Source: Azophilus sp026709365
GTDB lineage: Bacteria > Pseudomonadota > Gammaproteobacteria > Pseudomonadales > Azotimanducaceae
Length of the DNA: 64,000 nt
Direction of reading: 5' to 3'
NCBI GenBank assembly: GCA_965200175.1
Contig: OZ241345.1
Span: 2,542,001 to 2,606,000 of the forward strand
This document shows, piece after piece, positions 31,690 through 40,130 of the stretch (positions within the stretch are counted from its first letter, which is position 1; each line of letters starts with the position of its first letter). Under the pieces are notes generated by a model. That model ran no database searches and was not told the DNA's origin. It saw only the letters and a list, made by a program, of their open reading frames with translations. Both the position numbers and the translations under genes were made by a program.

Positions 31690-33794
31690 TCGTTCCCAAG
31701 CAAGCCCAGCGGTCGCTGCAGATGCTGACCCAGCGCAAGGACGTGATGCTGGCGCTGCTGCTGGTGTCCATCATCTTCATGATGATCCTGCCCTTGCCCA
31801 CTGGGCTGGTGGACGTCCTGATCGGCATCAACATGGGGGTCTCCGTGCTGCTGCTGATGCTGGCCATCTACATTGGCTCGGCAGGCGAGTTCTTCGCGTT
31901 TCCGGCCGTGCTGCTGCTGACGACGCTGTTTCGGCTGGCCTTGTCGATCTCGACGACCCGGCTGATCCTGCTGCAGGCGGACGCCGGCGCCATCGTCAAC
32001 ACCTTCGGCAATTTCGTGGTCGCCGGCAACCTCGTGGTGGGGATGGTCATCTTCCTCATCATCACGATCGTTCAATTCCTGGTCATCACCAAGGGCGCCG
32101 AACGGGTCGCCGAAGTCAGCGCCCGTTTTTCGCTGGACGCGATGCCCGGCAAGCAAATGAGCATCGATGGCGACATGCGGGCGGGCGTCATCGACATGAC
32201 GGAAGCCCGCAAACGCCGGGAAAAGGTCCAAAACGAAAGCCAGCTCTACGGCTCCATGGACGGCGCCATGAAGTTCGTCAAGGGCGACGCCATCGCCAGC
32301 CTGATCATCATCGTCATCAATCTGGTGGGCGGCATGATCATCGGCACCAACCAGCGGGGCCTGGAACTCAGCGAGGCGATACAGGTTTACTCGATCCTCA
32401 CCATCGGGGACGGCTTGGTGTCGCAAATTCCCGCCCTGCTGATCGCCATTACCGCCGGCATCATCGTGACTCGGGTCAGCACGGAGGAGACTGAGAACCT
32501 AGCCACCGACATCAGCGCCCAGTTCGGGGCGCAGCCCATGGCCCTGATGGTCGCCGGCGGGCTCATGGTGGCGTTCGCCTTGATACCCGGCTTTCCGACC
32601 CTGACCTTCCTGACGCTGGCTGCGGTAACCAGCGGCTTGGGGCTGGTGCTGCTCCGCGCCTCCGGCAAGCGGGAGGCCACGCAGGCGGAAAGCGAGGTCT
32701 CATCCGTCCTCACGCCCATTTCGGCGGAAGCCAGCACCGAGGCGGAGGTCGAGGCCCAGCTGCGGGGCGAACAGGAGATCACGCTGGGGGCGCCGGTGCT
32801 GCTCGACATTGCGGCATCCCTGCAGCCGCATCTGGACATGCGGGCGCTGAATCGCGAAGCCGCCAAGGTTCGGCGGGCGCTGTACTTGGACCTCGGCGTG
32901 CCGTTTCCCGGCATCCATGTGCGATTCAACGAAAATCTGGCCGAGGACAGCTACGCGGTCATGCTGCAGGAGGTGCCGGTGGCCCGAGGCGACCTGCGCC
33001 CGGGCAACGTGCTGTTCGCGGACAACGAACGCCAGCTGGACATTGCGCGGATTCCCGCTGAGCGGGCCGAGCGCTTCCTGCCGAACATTCCGACGGTCTG
33101 GATTGAGGAGAAGTATGCGGAGCCGCTGCGCGAGGCCGCCATCTCCTTCATGGAGCTGCACCGCGTTCTGACGTTTCATTTGGCCTACGTGATGCGGCGC
33201 TACGCCGAGGAGTTCATCGGCATACAGGAGACCTACAACCTGTTCGAACGGATCAAGGACGCCTATCCGGACCTGATCAAGGAGGCGCAGCGCGTGCTCC
33301 CCATCAACAAGACGACCGAGATCCTCAAGCGCTTGGTCAGCGAGGACGTTTCGGTGCGCAACATTCGCTTGGTGCTTGAGTCGTTGGTGGAGTGGGGCCA
33401 GCAGGAGAAGGACGCGGTGATGCTGACCGAGTACGTGCGCGGCGACCTCAAGCGCTACATCAGCTACAAGTTCAGCAGCGACCAAAACGTGCTGTCGGCC
33501 TACCTGTTCGAGCAGGACATCGAAGAGACCATCCGCGGCGGCATCCGGCAGACCTCCTCCGGGAACTTTCTGGCGCTTGACCCATCGGTGACCCAGCGGC
33601 TGGTGGCCGAAACCACCGCCTTGGTGGGCGACATCAGCCGGCTGGAGAACAAGCCGGTTCTGGTCACGGCCATGGACATCCGGCGCTACGTGCGCAAGAT
33701 GCTTGAGATCGACCTCTATGACCTGTCGGTGCTGTCGTTCCAGGAACTCACCCAGGAGGTCACCGTGCAGCCGCTGGGCAAGATCGGCTTCTAG
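31686..33794 (+). CDS. sctV: SctV, major export-apparatus protein (LcrD/FlhA family)
   Basis: 702 residues, normal length. The N-terminal half has about 8 membrane helices, the family block TTLFRLALSISTTRLILLQ, and the FHIPEP-region features ARFSLDAMPGKQMSIDGDMR and GVIDMTEARKRREKVQNES. From about residue 355 the cytoplasmic domain forms the nonameric ring (VRRALYLDLGVPFPGIHVRF, then PTVWIEEKYAEPLREAA). It receives chaperone-substrate complexes and SctX/SctY. It is coupled to sctY by ATGA. Confidence 0.96.
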   Translation: MIVPKQAQRSLQMLTQRKDVMLALLLVSIIFMMILPLPTGLVDVLIGINMGVSVLLLMLAIYIGSAGEFFAFPAVLLLTTLFRLALSISTTRLILLQADAGAIVNTFGNFVVAGNLVVGMVIFLIITIVQFLVITKGAERVAEVSARFSLDAMPGKQMSIDGDMRAGVIDMTEARKRREKVQNESQLYGSMDGAMKFVKGDAIASLIIIVINLVGGMIIGTNQRGLELSEAIQVYSILTIGDGLVSQIPALLIAITAGIIVTRVSTEETENLATDISAQFGAQPMALMVAGGLMVAFALIPGFPTLTFLTLAAVTSGLGLVLLRASGKREATQAESEVSSVLTPISAEASTEAEVEAQLRGEQEITLGAPVLLDIAASLQPHLDMRALNREAAKVRRALYLDLGVPFPGIHVRFNENLAEDSYAVMLQEVPVARGDLRPGNVLFADNERQLDIARIPAERAERFLPNIPTVWIEEKYAEPLREAAISFMELHRVLTFHLAYVMRRYAEEFIGIQETYNLFERIKDAYPDLIKEAQRVLPINKTTEILKRLVSEDVSVRNIRLVLESLVEWGQQEKDAVMLTEYVRGDLKRYISYKFSSDQNVLSAYLFEQDIEETIRGGIRQTSSGNFLALDPSVTQRLVAETTALVGDISRLENKPVLVTAMDIRRYVRKMLEIDLYDLSVLSFQELTQEVTVQPLGKIGF

Positions 33795-33853
33795 GATCCG
33801 GCAAGGTTGGCGCCAATGGCTTTGACGGTTCCCGCAAACGAGGGCAGGCAAGC

Positions 33854-35215
33854 GTGCTGCAATTGAATCCAGAAGGCTCCGGCGTGCGCAGCGACCCCGA
33901 CGCCGCCCTGGACTGCTTGGCCGAGATCATCGGCGACACCCCTTTGGTGGAGACCCGCGGCCGGGTGTTCGGCGTCACCGGCGCCCTGATACGCGCCACG
34001 GCGCCCAACGTGCGCATTGGCGATCTTTGCCTTCTGCAGCCACCGGGCAGGCACACCGAACAGGAGTCGTCCCTGGCCGAGGTGGTGGGGTTCGAAAAAC
34101 GCATCGTGCTGCTCTCCCCAATGGGCAACACGACGGGCATTGCATCCGACACCGAGGTGATCGCCACCGGCCGCACCCACGAGGTGCCCGTGGGCCCGCA
34201 ACTGCTCGGCAAGGTGCTCAACGGCTTGGGCCAGCCTTTGGACGGTCGGCACCTGCCGTGCCCGACCACCTATCCGGTGTTGGCGGAACCGCCTGATCCG
34301 ATGCGGCGCAAGGTGATCGACACGCCGTTGCAGATGGGCCTGCGGGTCTTCGACGGCTTCCTGACCATTGGCGAAGGTCAACGGATGGGCATTTTCGCAG
34401 CCGCAGGCGGTGGCAAGAGCACGCTGCTGTCGATGCTGATCCGCAACTCCGCGGCGGACGTGAAGATTCTCGCGCTGATCGGCGAGCGCGGTCGGGAGGT
34501 GCGTGAGTTCATTGAGCACGACATCGGCGAGGAGGGACTGAAGCAGTCGGTGATCGTGGTTGCCACGTCAGAACGGCCGGCCATGGAGCGGCTGAAGGCC
34601 GCCCACGTCGCGACCGCCATCGCGGAGTACTTTCGCGACCAAGGGCAACGTGTCCTGCTGATGATGGACTCCGTCACCCGTTTCGCCCGAGCGCAGCGCG
34701 AAATCGGCTTGGCGGCTGGCGAGCCGCCGACCCGGCGCGGCTTTCCGCCCTCCGTGTTCACCGCACTGCCGCAATTGATGGAGCGGGCGGGCCAGTCGGA
34801 GAAGGGCTCGATCACCGCGCTCTACACGGTGCTGGTCGAGGGCGACGACATGACCGAGCCCGTTGCCGACGAGACCCGCTCCATACTCGACGGCCACATC
34901 ATCCTGTCGAGAAAGCTGGCTCAAGCCACCCACTACCCCGCAGTGGACGTGCTGGGCAGCGTCAGCCGCGTGATGAACAACATTGTGGACAAGGAGCACC
35001 TGCGCGTGGCCGGGCGCTTGCGGGAACTGCTCGCCAAGCATCAATCAGTCGAGCTGCTGCTCAAGATCGGTGAGTACAAGCAGGGTTCCGACGCCGACGC
35101 TGACGAGGCGGTTCGCAAGGTGGACCAGATCAATGCCGTGCTGAAGCAGGGCCTGCACGAATTCTCCTCATTCGAGGAGACGCTTGAACGCATGCGCGCC
35201 GTGGCGGACGGCTGA
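33854..35215 (+). CDS. sctN: SctN, type III secretion ATPase
   Basis: 453 residues from GTG 33854. Walker A is AAAGGGKST (182-190), Walker B VLLMMDS (267-273), and the ATPase family block ILDGHIILSRKLAQATHYPA is present. It unfolds substrates and strips chaperones at the base of the injectisome. It starts 60 bases after sctV in the same operon and is followed 5 bases later by sctO. In Yersinia the lcrD and yscN operons are apart, so the direct join is a rearrangement. Confidence 0.96.
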   Translation: MLQLNPEGSGVRSDPDAALDCLAEIIGDTPLVETRGRVFGVTGALIRATAPNVRIGDLCLLQPPGRHTEQESSLAEVVGFEKRIVLLSPMGNTTGIASDTEVIATGRTHEVPVGPQLLGKVLNGLGQPLDGRHLPCPTTYPVLAEPPDPMRRKVIDTPLQMGLRVFDGFLTIGEGQRMGIFAAAGGGKSTLLSMLIRNSAADVKILALIGERGREVREFIEHDIGEEGLKQSVIVVATSERPAMERLKAAHVATAIAEYFRDQGQRVLLMMDSVTRFARAQREIGLAAGEPPTRRGFPPSVFTALPQLMERAGQSEKGSITALYTVLVEGDDMTEPVADETRSILDGHIILSRKLAQATHYPAVDVLGSVSRVMNNIVDKEHLRVAGRLRELLAKHQSVELLLKIGEYKQGSDADADEAVRKVDQINAVLKQGLHEFSSFEETLERMRAVADG

Positions 35216-35220
35216 CCGGC

Positions 35221-35682
35221 GTGCTTGAGGAACTGCTGACGGTCAAGCGCCGCCGCGAGGACGACGCCATCGCAGCGCTCGCCCAGGCACGGCAGGCACT
35301 GGAACGGCAGCAGTCCCTGATGGAAGCCAAACGACGCGAACTCGAGGAGTACAAGGTGTGGCGCCAGCAGGAGGCCGAACGGTTGTTCGAGGCGGTGCGC
35401 AAGCAGGAGGTGTCCCGCGCCAAACTGGAACGCTACCGGCAGGAAGTCGCCCTGCTCCAGCAGCGGGAGGTGCAGCTTGGGGAGGAGCTCATTGCCGCTG
35501 AGCGCGAAGTCGACGCCGCCAAATCCAACGTCGCCACGGCGGAGCGCCAACGCATGGATGCGCACAGGGACGTCGTGAAGTTCGAGGAGTACCAAAAGCA
35601 ACTGCTTGAGGAGGAGGCCGCCGAAGCCAGCCGCAGGGAGGAGGCGGAACTGGAGGACGTGACTGCCGTCCGCCGCCGTTAG
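35221..35682 (+). CDS. sctO: SctO, central stalk of the ATPase (YscO/FliJ-like)
   Basis: 153 residues, nearly all coiled coil (RQALERQQSLMEAKRRELEE, KQEVSRAKLERYRQEVALLQ), rich in Glu, Arg and Gln. YscO and FliJ are of the same size and are encoded directly after the ATPase. It inserts into the SctN hexamer and contacts SctV. GTG start at 35221. Its stop overlaps the convergent sctC stop by 4 bases; the genes that usually follow (sctP, sctQ-U) are absent. Confidence 0.85.
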   Translation: MLEELLTVKRRREDDAIAALAQARQALERQQSLMEAKRRELEEYKVWRQQEAERLFEAVRKQEVSRAKLERYRQEVALLQQREVQLGEELIAAEREVDAAKSNVATAERQRMDAHRDVVKFEEYQKQLLEEEAAEASRREEAELEDVTAVRRR

Positions 35683-37487
35683 GTTCCTCCGTCGGTTGCT
35701 TCGGTCGCCTCCTCGACCCCTTCCGGCACCACCCTCAATCCCACCCGGGATTCGATCGGCGCACCATCAAATCCGGGATCAAGCTCGTGGTGGATGGTGG
35801 CGGGGAGCACCCGAGGCGTGATCAGGAAGTAGCGGGCCACGGTCCTTTCCCGATCGTTCTTCGACGAAAACAGCCTGCCGACCCAGGGTATGCGCCCCAC
35901 CACGGGAATGCGCTGATTGAAGCGCGCCTGCTCGCGCACGGTGTAGCCGCCCACCAGCAAGCTGTTGCCTTCGCGGACGACGGCTTGGGTCTGTATGACG
36001 TTCTGGGCCACCTCCGGCACCCCGGTGACGGCCAGCGCCGTTCCGCCCCGCGCCCCGTCCTCAAGATGCACGGCAAGCTGGATGCTGCGGCTTGCGGAAC
36101 CGTCCGACTGATAGATGACGTGCGGACGAATCCGCACCACCCAACCGTAGGATACGGGGGCCAGATCAACCGATTCCGAGCGCTCGCCGCCCAATCGAAC
36201 GTAAAACGTGCGATTGTTCTGGAACGATGCCTCCTGGTTGTCGAGCGTGACGATCGACGGTTGCGTCAACAAGCGGCTGCGCCCGGATTCACGCAAGGCG
36301 CGCAGCCGCACGGCCACCCCGTCAATATCCAGCTGATTTCGGGAGTACACCAGATTGTCGCCGGATTCACCCGGGCTGTTGGTGAACAGGGCATCCTCCG
36401 TTTCCAAGCTGAAGCGCCACTCCTCGGCTTCGCTGGAATCAATGTCAAGCACCGAAACGGCAATTTCGATTTGATCCACCGGCACGTCGAGCTCCGCAAT
36501 GAGGCGCTCGTAGGTTGGCATGCGATGCTTAAGGTCGCGCACGATGACGGCGTTCAAGCGCGGGTCGCCAATGACGAACGCCTCCTGGCCGCTGGCGCGC
36601 AATCCAATGACGCCGGGGCCGGTCGCCGCCTCTCCCGCCTCCGGCTCCTCATCGCCGTCCTGAATGAGTCCCTCGCCCTTAAGCTTCGGAACCGTACCCG
36701 CGCCCCGCTGCGCCGGCCCAGCCCCGGAGGCATGGGAGACGTTCATCAGCTGGGCGACCATCTCGGCCAAGTTGACCACGGGCGCCTTGGCTCCGGCCGC
36801 ATGGTTGGCGGCGCTGTCCACGTAACCGTACTCAATTCGGAAGATGCGTATGGCGAACTCCTGGTCAAGCGCGGCGACGGAGCGGTAAGCCGTCACTGGA
36901 CCTCCCACTTCGAGCGGCCCCGCGACGAACCCCACATCCTCCAGGTTTCCGGTGATTTCCTTGACTAAGTCAACGTAGCGAGGCGGCCCCGAGACCTGAA
37001 GGAGGTTCGCCGCCGGCAGAAACGTCCACTGCAGCGGCCGACCGAGAACCCCGATGGCCTCCAAAGTGGCCGCAAAGGAATCGCGTTTCGTGAAGGGCAG
37101 CGGGATGGACTCCGTAGCCAATTCCTGCACGTCGTAGAAAAAGAGCGTCGTCCCGTCAAATACCCATATGACCTGAAATTCAGAGTTCAAATAGTCGAGG
37201 AACTCTCCCGCCGGGCGGATCGGCACCGAGCCGTCCACCACTAGGTTGATCTCGTCGCTGACGACGACGGGGACCTCAACGGCAACGCCGAAGCCGAACA
37301 GCAGCGAACGCAGGGACTCGTTGTTGGCGATGTAGCCGTAGCGCTCGGAAATCCACTCAGGCTGACCCGCCCCGCCACTGGACGCGGCCAGATCGGAAGG
37401 CGTGGGGCCGCTTTCCTCCTGCGCCGACGAGGCGGAGGCGAACGCAACAAGGAGCAGCGCGGCAAGCGCGCGCGGCCGGGCGCTCAT
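35679..37487 (-). CDS. sctC: SctC, outer-membrane secretin
   Basis: 602 residues. A signal peptide ends near SASSAQ, with no lipobox. N0/N1 domains follow (VVSDEINLVVDGSVPIRPAG, TFLPAANLLQVSGPPRYVDL), then an N3-type ring with an acidic insert near residues 255-290 (GDEEPEAGEAATG). The secretin core has QPSIVTLDNQEASFQNNRTF and a C-terminal IPVVGRIPWVGRLFSSKND, typical of YscC/MxiD. It forms the outer-membrane ring. It lies 7 bases after the YscE-like gene. Confidence 0.95.
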   Translation of the reverse strand: MSARPRALAALLLVAFASASSAQEESGPTPSDLAASSGGAGQPEWISERYGYIANNESLRSLLFGFGVAVEVPVVVSDEINLVVDGSVPIRPAGEFLDYLNSEFQVIWVFDGTTLFFYDVQELATESIPLPFTKRDSFAATLEAIGVLGRPLQWTFLPAANLLQVSGPPRYVDLVKEITGNLEDVGFVAGPLEVGGPVTAYRSVAALDQEFAIRIFRIEYGYVDSAANHAAGAKAPVVNLAEMVAQLMNVSHASGAGPAQRGAGTVPKLKGEGLIQDGDEEPEAGEAATGPGVIGLRASGQEAFVIGDPRLNAVIVRDLKHRMPTYERLIAELDVPVDQIEIAVSVLDIDSSEAEEWRFSLETEDALFTNSPGESGDNLVYSRNQLDIDGVAVRLRALRESGRSRLLTQPSIVTLDNQEASFQNNRTFYVRLGGERSESVDLAPVSYGWVVRIRPHVIYQSDGSASRSIQLAVHLEDGARGGTALAVTGVPEVAQNVIQTQAVVREGNSLLVGGYTVREQARFNQRIPVVGRIPWVGRLFSSKNDRERTVARYFLITPRVLPATIHHELDPGFDGAPIESRVGLRVVPEGVEEATEATDGGT

Positions 37488-37494
37488 CCGCGGA

Positions 37495-37752
37495 TCACTT
37501 GTTGTTGTAGTAGTTCCAGAACCGCTCCAGAATCGTGTCCGCAGCGTCCAGACCCTGCTTGACGGCGTTCAAGCGATTGTATTCGTCCGGCGGCGCCCCT
37601 AGGCGCAGCTTCGCCTCAATCCGCATCCTATGTTCAGTGATCGACGACCGGACGGAGTCCCGAAGGGCGCCTTGGGCGTCGTCCTTAAGGCCCTTCTCGA
37701 TGTCTGTCGTGAAGGCTTCCGAATCGTCTTGGTTGGTCTGGGGTTCAGCCAT
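37495..37752 (-). CDS. YscE/SsaE/EscE-like needle co-chaperone
   Basis: 85 residues from ATG 37752 (GAGGAA upstream). The second half, GAPPDEYNRLNAVKQGLDAA then DTILERFWNYYNNK, follows the SsaE/YscE pattern in which a DxxQY segment precedes a long helix ending in an aromatic-rich tail. In Yersinia, YscE with the TPR protein YscG keeps the needle subunit unpolymerised. No needle gene is beside it here. Assignment is from motif and length, not full-length similarity. The 177 bases upstream hold no gene. Confidence 0.6.
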   Translation of the reverse strand: MAEPQTNQDDSEAFTTDIEKGLKDDAQGALRDSVRSSITEHRMRIEAKLRLGAPPDEYNRLNAVKQGLDAADTILERFWNYYNNK

Positions 37753-37929
37753 GATGTCTTTCCTCTTTCCAAGGGTTGTCAGGGGGTTCGCAGTCATCAG
37801 TGTCGCAGGCGTGGGGTGCCGCCAAGCACACGGGCTTGAGCGAGCGGGTGATTTGGCCTGGTTGAACGCCGACGCACGGGCGACCTTGGGGACGCCTCCC
37901 AAATCGCTGCTGTTTCAAGGAGGGTCGGC

Positions 37930-38439
37930 CTAGACCCGCATGTTGCCGGCTGCCGGTGCGTCGCCGCCATCGCCGGACGGCTCGCTCGGTTCCGAATCGA
38001 TGGTCTGGGCGGCCTTGGACAGGGAGCCTTCAGCCAAGCTCGCGATGAAGCCTTCCGCCACGTTCACGAAGTCCTCAATGAGCGCCTCGAACTGCGGCAG
38101 GCGCAAGGTCTCCAACGGCTCCTCGCGCATCAGAACGATGCCGCCCCCGGCCGGATCCAGGGCCAAGGTGGCGCCGGCGGTCTGGGCGAAGGCGTAGTTG
38201 GCCCTGAGCAACTCCGCATAGAGTGCGTTGGCGTTCTCCGCCGGCTCAGGGGCGAGCACGCTGTATATGTAAAGGCTGCCTTCGCCGCCGCTCATTTCCA
38301 AGCTGACCGGCACGTCGTCGAACATGAGGTTGCAGCGCTGCTGGTCGTCAAAGGTCATGTCCTCGAGACCGACGGCGGCGCCAAATTCCTTGATCAAGCT
38401 GTGCAACACTGAATCAGACACGATGATGGACTCCTTCAT
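37930..38439 (-). CDS. Type III secretion chaperone, CesT family
   Basis: 169 residues. The first about 140 follow the CesT/SycH fold: LHSLIKEFGAAVGLEDMTFD, CNLMFDDVPVSLEMSGGEGS, LYIYSVLAPEPAEN, ALYAELLRANYAFAQTAGAT and LDPAGGGIVLMREEPLETL. A Ser/Gly/Ala tail follows. It is a class I chaperone, normally for effectors or, as in ExsC and SycH, for regulation. The ATG overlaps the TPR gene stop as ATGA. No effector gene is adjacent, so the client is unknown. Confidence 0.85.
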   Translation of the reverse strand: MKESIIVSDSVLHSLIKEFGAAVGLEDMTFDDQQRCNLMFDDVPVSLEMSGGEGSLYIYSVLAPEPAENANALYAELLRANYAFAQTAGATLALDPAGGGIVLMREEPLETLRLPQFEALIEDFVNVAEGFIASLAEGSLSKAAQTIDSEPSEPSGDGGDAPAAGNMRV

Positions 38440-39050
38440 ACTCTTCTGCGCGTTCTGCGGACGCCGCGCGCGGCGCGCGGGTCCGCGTCAAAGCGCTTGG
38501 GGGATTCGACGTTCTCCGGCGCGTCGGCGGCCGGACGGGCCAAGGGGTTGGATTGGGGTTGGGCAAACTGCCGCTCCAGCTTGCCGATGCGCGCGAGGGC
38601 GTCGTCGTTGCCCTGCTTATGCTCCGTGGCCTCGCAGACCCCTTCCGCGGCATCAAGCGCCAAACGGGCGTTTTCGCGCTCGCCCAAGGCCAAGTAGCAC
38701 TCGCAGGCGTGAATGGACGGCCAAGGGTTGGTGGCGTCCAACATGGCGGTCATGCCGAACGCCACTAGGGCCTTGCGGTGTTGTTCGGACATTTGCTGGG
38801 TGGCCGCCAAGCCCATCCAGAAGCGGTGCTCCGCATGGTCGTTCTCCACGAGAAACAGGAACAGCTGCTCGGCCTGCTCGTATTTGCGCTGCCGATAGGC
38901 GTTGTGGGCCAAACCATAGACCGCCTCCAGCTCGTCGCTCGTGTATCCGCGCACCGAACCCAAGGAGGCGCCTTCCAGAAGGCACTTTTTCGTCAACTCC
39001 TCCACAGTTTGGAGTTGCTCATCGGTAATGGTTTCAAACGGATCGGACAT
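38436..39050 (-). CDS. TPR chaperone of translocators, SycD/LcrH type
   Basis: 204 residues. Canonical LcrH/SycD core: YTSDELEAVYGLAHNAYRQR, KYEQAEQLFLFLVENDHAEH, RFWMGLAATQQMSEQHRKAL and WPSIHACECYLALGERENAR. Three TPRs bind the translocator chaperone-binding peptides. A basic, Pro-rich tail after residue 150 is extra. ATG 39050 is chosen over an in-frame start six codons earlier. It lies between the tip-like gene and the CesT chaperone. Confidence 0.88.
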   Translation of the reverse strand: MSDPFETITDEQLQTVEELTKKCLLEGASLGSVRGYTSDELEAVYGLAHNAYRQRKYEQAEQLFLFLVENDHAEHRFWMGLAATQQMSEQHRKALVAFGMTAMLDATNPWPSIHACECYLALGERENARLALDAAEGVCEATEHKQGNDDALARIGKLERQFAQPQSNPLARPAADAPENVESPKRFDADPRAARGVRRTRRRV

Positions 39051-39099
39051 CGGCCTGGACCTCGGCAAAAACGAATGACGCCCACCCTCCGGCCACGGC

Positions 39100-40101
39100 C
39101 TAACGGGTGCTGCTGATCACTTTTTCGATCTTGTCCTTGTTGGCGTTGATGATGGAATTGGCCGCCTCAATGGCGTTGTTGGCTTGGGACAGCACGTTCT
39201 TGGTCTTGGACATGTGCAGGCTGTTGTCATTGCCCATCTGCTCGATGAAGTGCTTCAGGTTCTCCTCAAGGCGCTCCGCGCTGTCCTTGTGTATCTTGCC
39301 CCCCTCCATCCAGACCTTAGTGTACCCACCGCTGTCCCGGGTGACCAATGCGCCGGTCTCGGTTTCCCCCCGTCCCCACAACGGGATGCCGCGCGTGTGA
39401 TTGTGCTCCCCCAAGTCCGTGCCATTTGCCCTCGCCGGGGATTGAGCGCCGAACTCCGCACTCGACCAATCCGGATGCGACGGCCCCCACTGCGGCCAAG
39501 CATCGTTCCAGGAATACCTGTGCCCGTCACCGTTCTTGTCAGATCCGTCAATCTGCTTGGGGTCGTCCCAGCCCGGGGAGTTCTGCCCGGTGGAAAGGCT
39601 GGGGACGTGCCATTTTTCCGGGTAAAGGAAGTTGCCGTCCTGGTCGAACTGCAGCCCGGACGCTTGGACCAGCGCCTGCGGCACATGGTCCAGCTCCGTG
39701 GCGCCGACGGTGAAGTTAACGGTTTCAACCGGGATGGACTCCTCGACCACATTCGTGAGAAATTCGGCTTGAGCCTTCGTGAAGGTGATTTGATCGCCGG
39801 GGCCGTAATCGACCCCGCCGCCCTTGATCAAGTCCTTTTGTTGGGTGACGGTCTGCAGGATCTCTCGCGCCTGGCGCATGTTGTCGACGAACTTCTGCGC
39901 CTCGTTGAGCCGGTCGAAACCCACCTCGTTGATCACCCCGGCGCGGGCGATGTTGGCAAACGCCAAGGCATCCGACGGGTTCATGGCCACCCCGCCGACG
40001 GTGATGGTGCCGTTGGCCCGGTCGGCGTCGGTCATCCTGATGTCCTGCGAGAGCAGGAGGTGGTTCGGTTGGGCGGCGGGCGCATTGGATATGCTGTTCA
40101 T
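39100..40101 (-). CDS. Candidate needle-tip protein (LcrV/IpaD-like, SctA)
   Basis: 333 residues. The last 60, LEENLKHFIEQMGNDNSLHM then SKTKNVLSQANNAIEAANSI and NKDKIEKVI, match the C-terminal coiled coil of needle-tip proteins. IpaD has FIETLSNDNQIQ and LVSKYNQAI; LcrV has SRFNSAIEALNRFI. The N-terminal half is helical (FDRLNEAQKFVDNMRQAREI), and the centre (residues about 165-265) is unusually Gly-, Trp- and His-rich. It sits 29 bases after sctE. Placement in a translocator operon with an LcrG-like gene supports the tip role, but the body is not alignable. Confidence 0.6.
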   Translation of the reverse strand: MNSISNAPAAQPNHLLLSQDIRMTDADRANGTITVGGVAMNPSDALAFANIARAGVINEVGFDRLNEAQKFVDNMRQAREILQTVTQQKDLIKGGGVDYGPGDQITFTKAQAEFLTNVVEESIPVETVNFTVGATELDHVPQALVQASGLQFDQDGNFLYPEKWHVPSLSTGQNSPGWDDPKQIDGSDKNGDGHRYSWNDAWPQWGPSHPDWSSAEFGAQSPARANGTDLGEHNHTRGIPLWGRGETETGALVTRDSGGYTKVWMEGGKIHKDSAERLEENLKHFIEQMGNDNSLHMSKTKNVLSQANNAIEAANSIINANKDKIEKVISSTR

Positions 40102-40130
40102 GGCTTTGTCCCGGCGGGCTCCTCTTCTCC

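Noticed and set aside
32700..33851. 383-codon minus-strand frame opposite sctV
   Set aside because: Antisense to the conserved cytoplasmic domain of SctV, no motif.
37495..37752. Reading the 85-residue protein as the needle subunit SctF
   Set aside because: The central Pro-Ser-Asp-Pro type turn and the end of needle proteins are missing; the tail fits SsaE/YscE better.
37495..37902. Longer version of the YscE-like protein starting at 37902
   Set aside because: The extra 50 residues are not protein-like, and a Shine-Dalgarno precedes the ATG at 37752.
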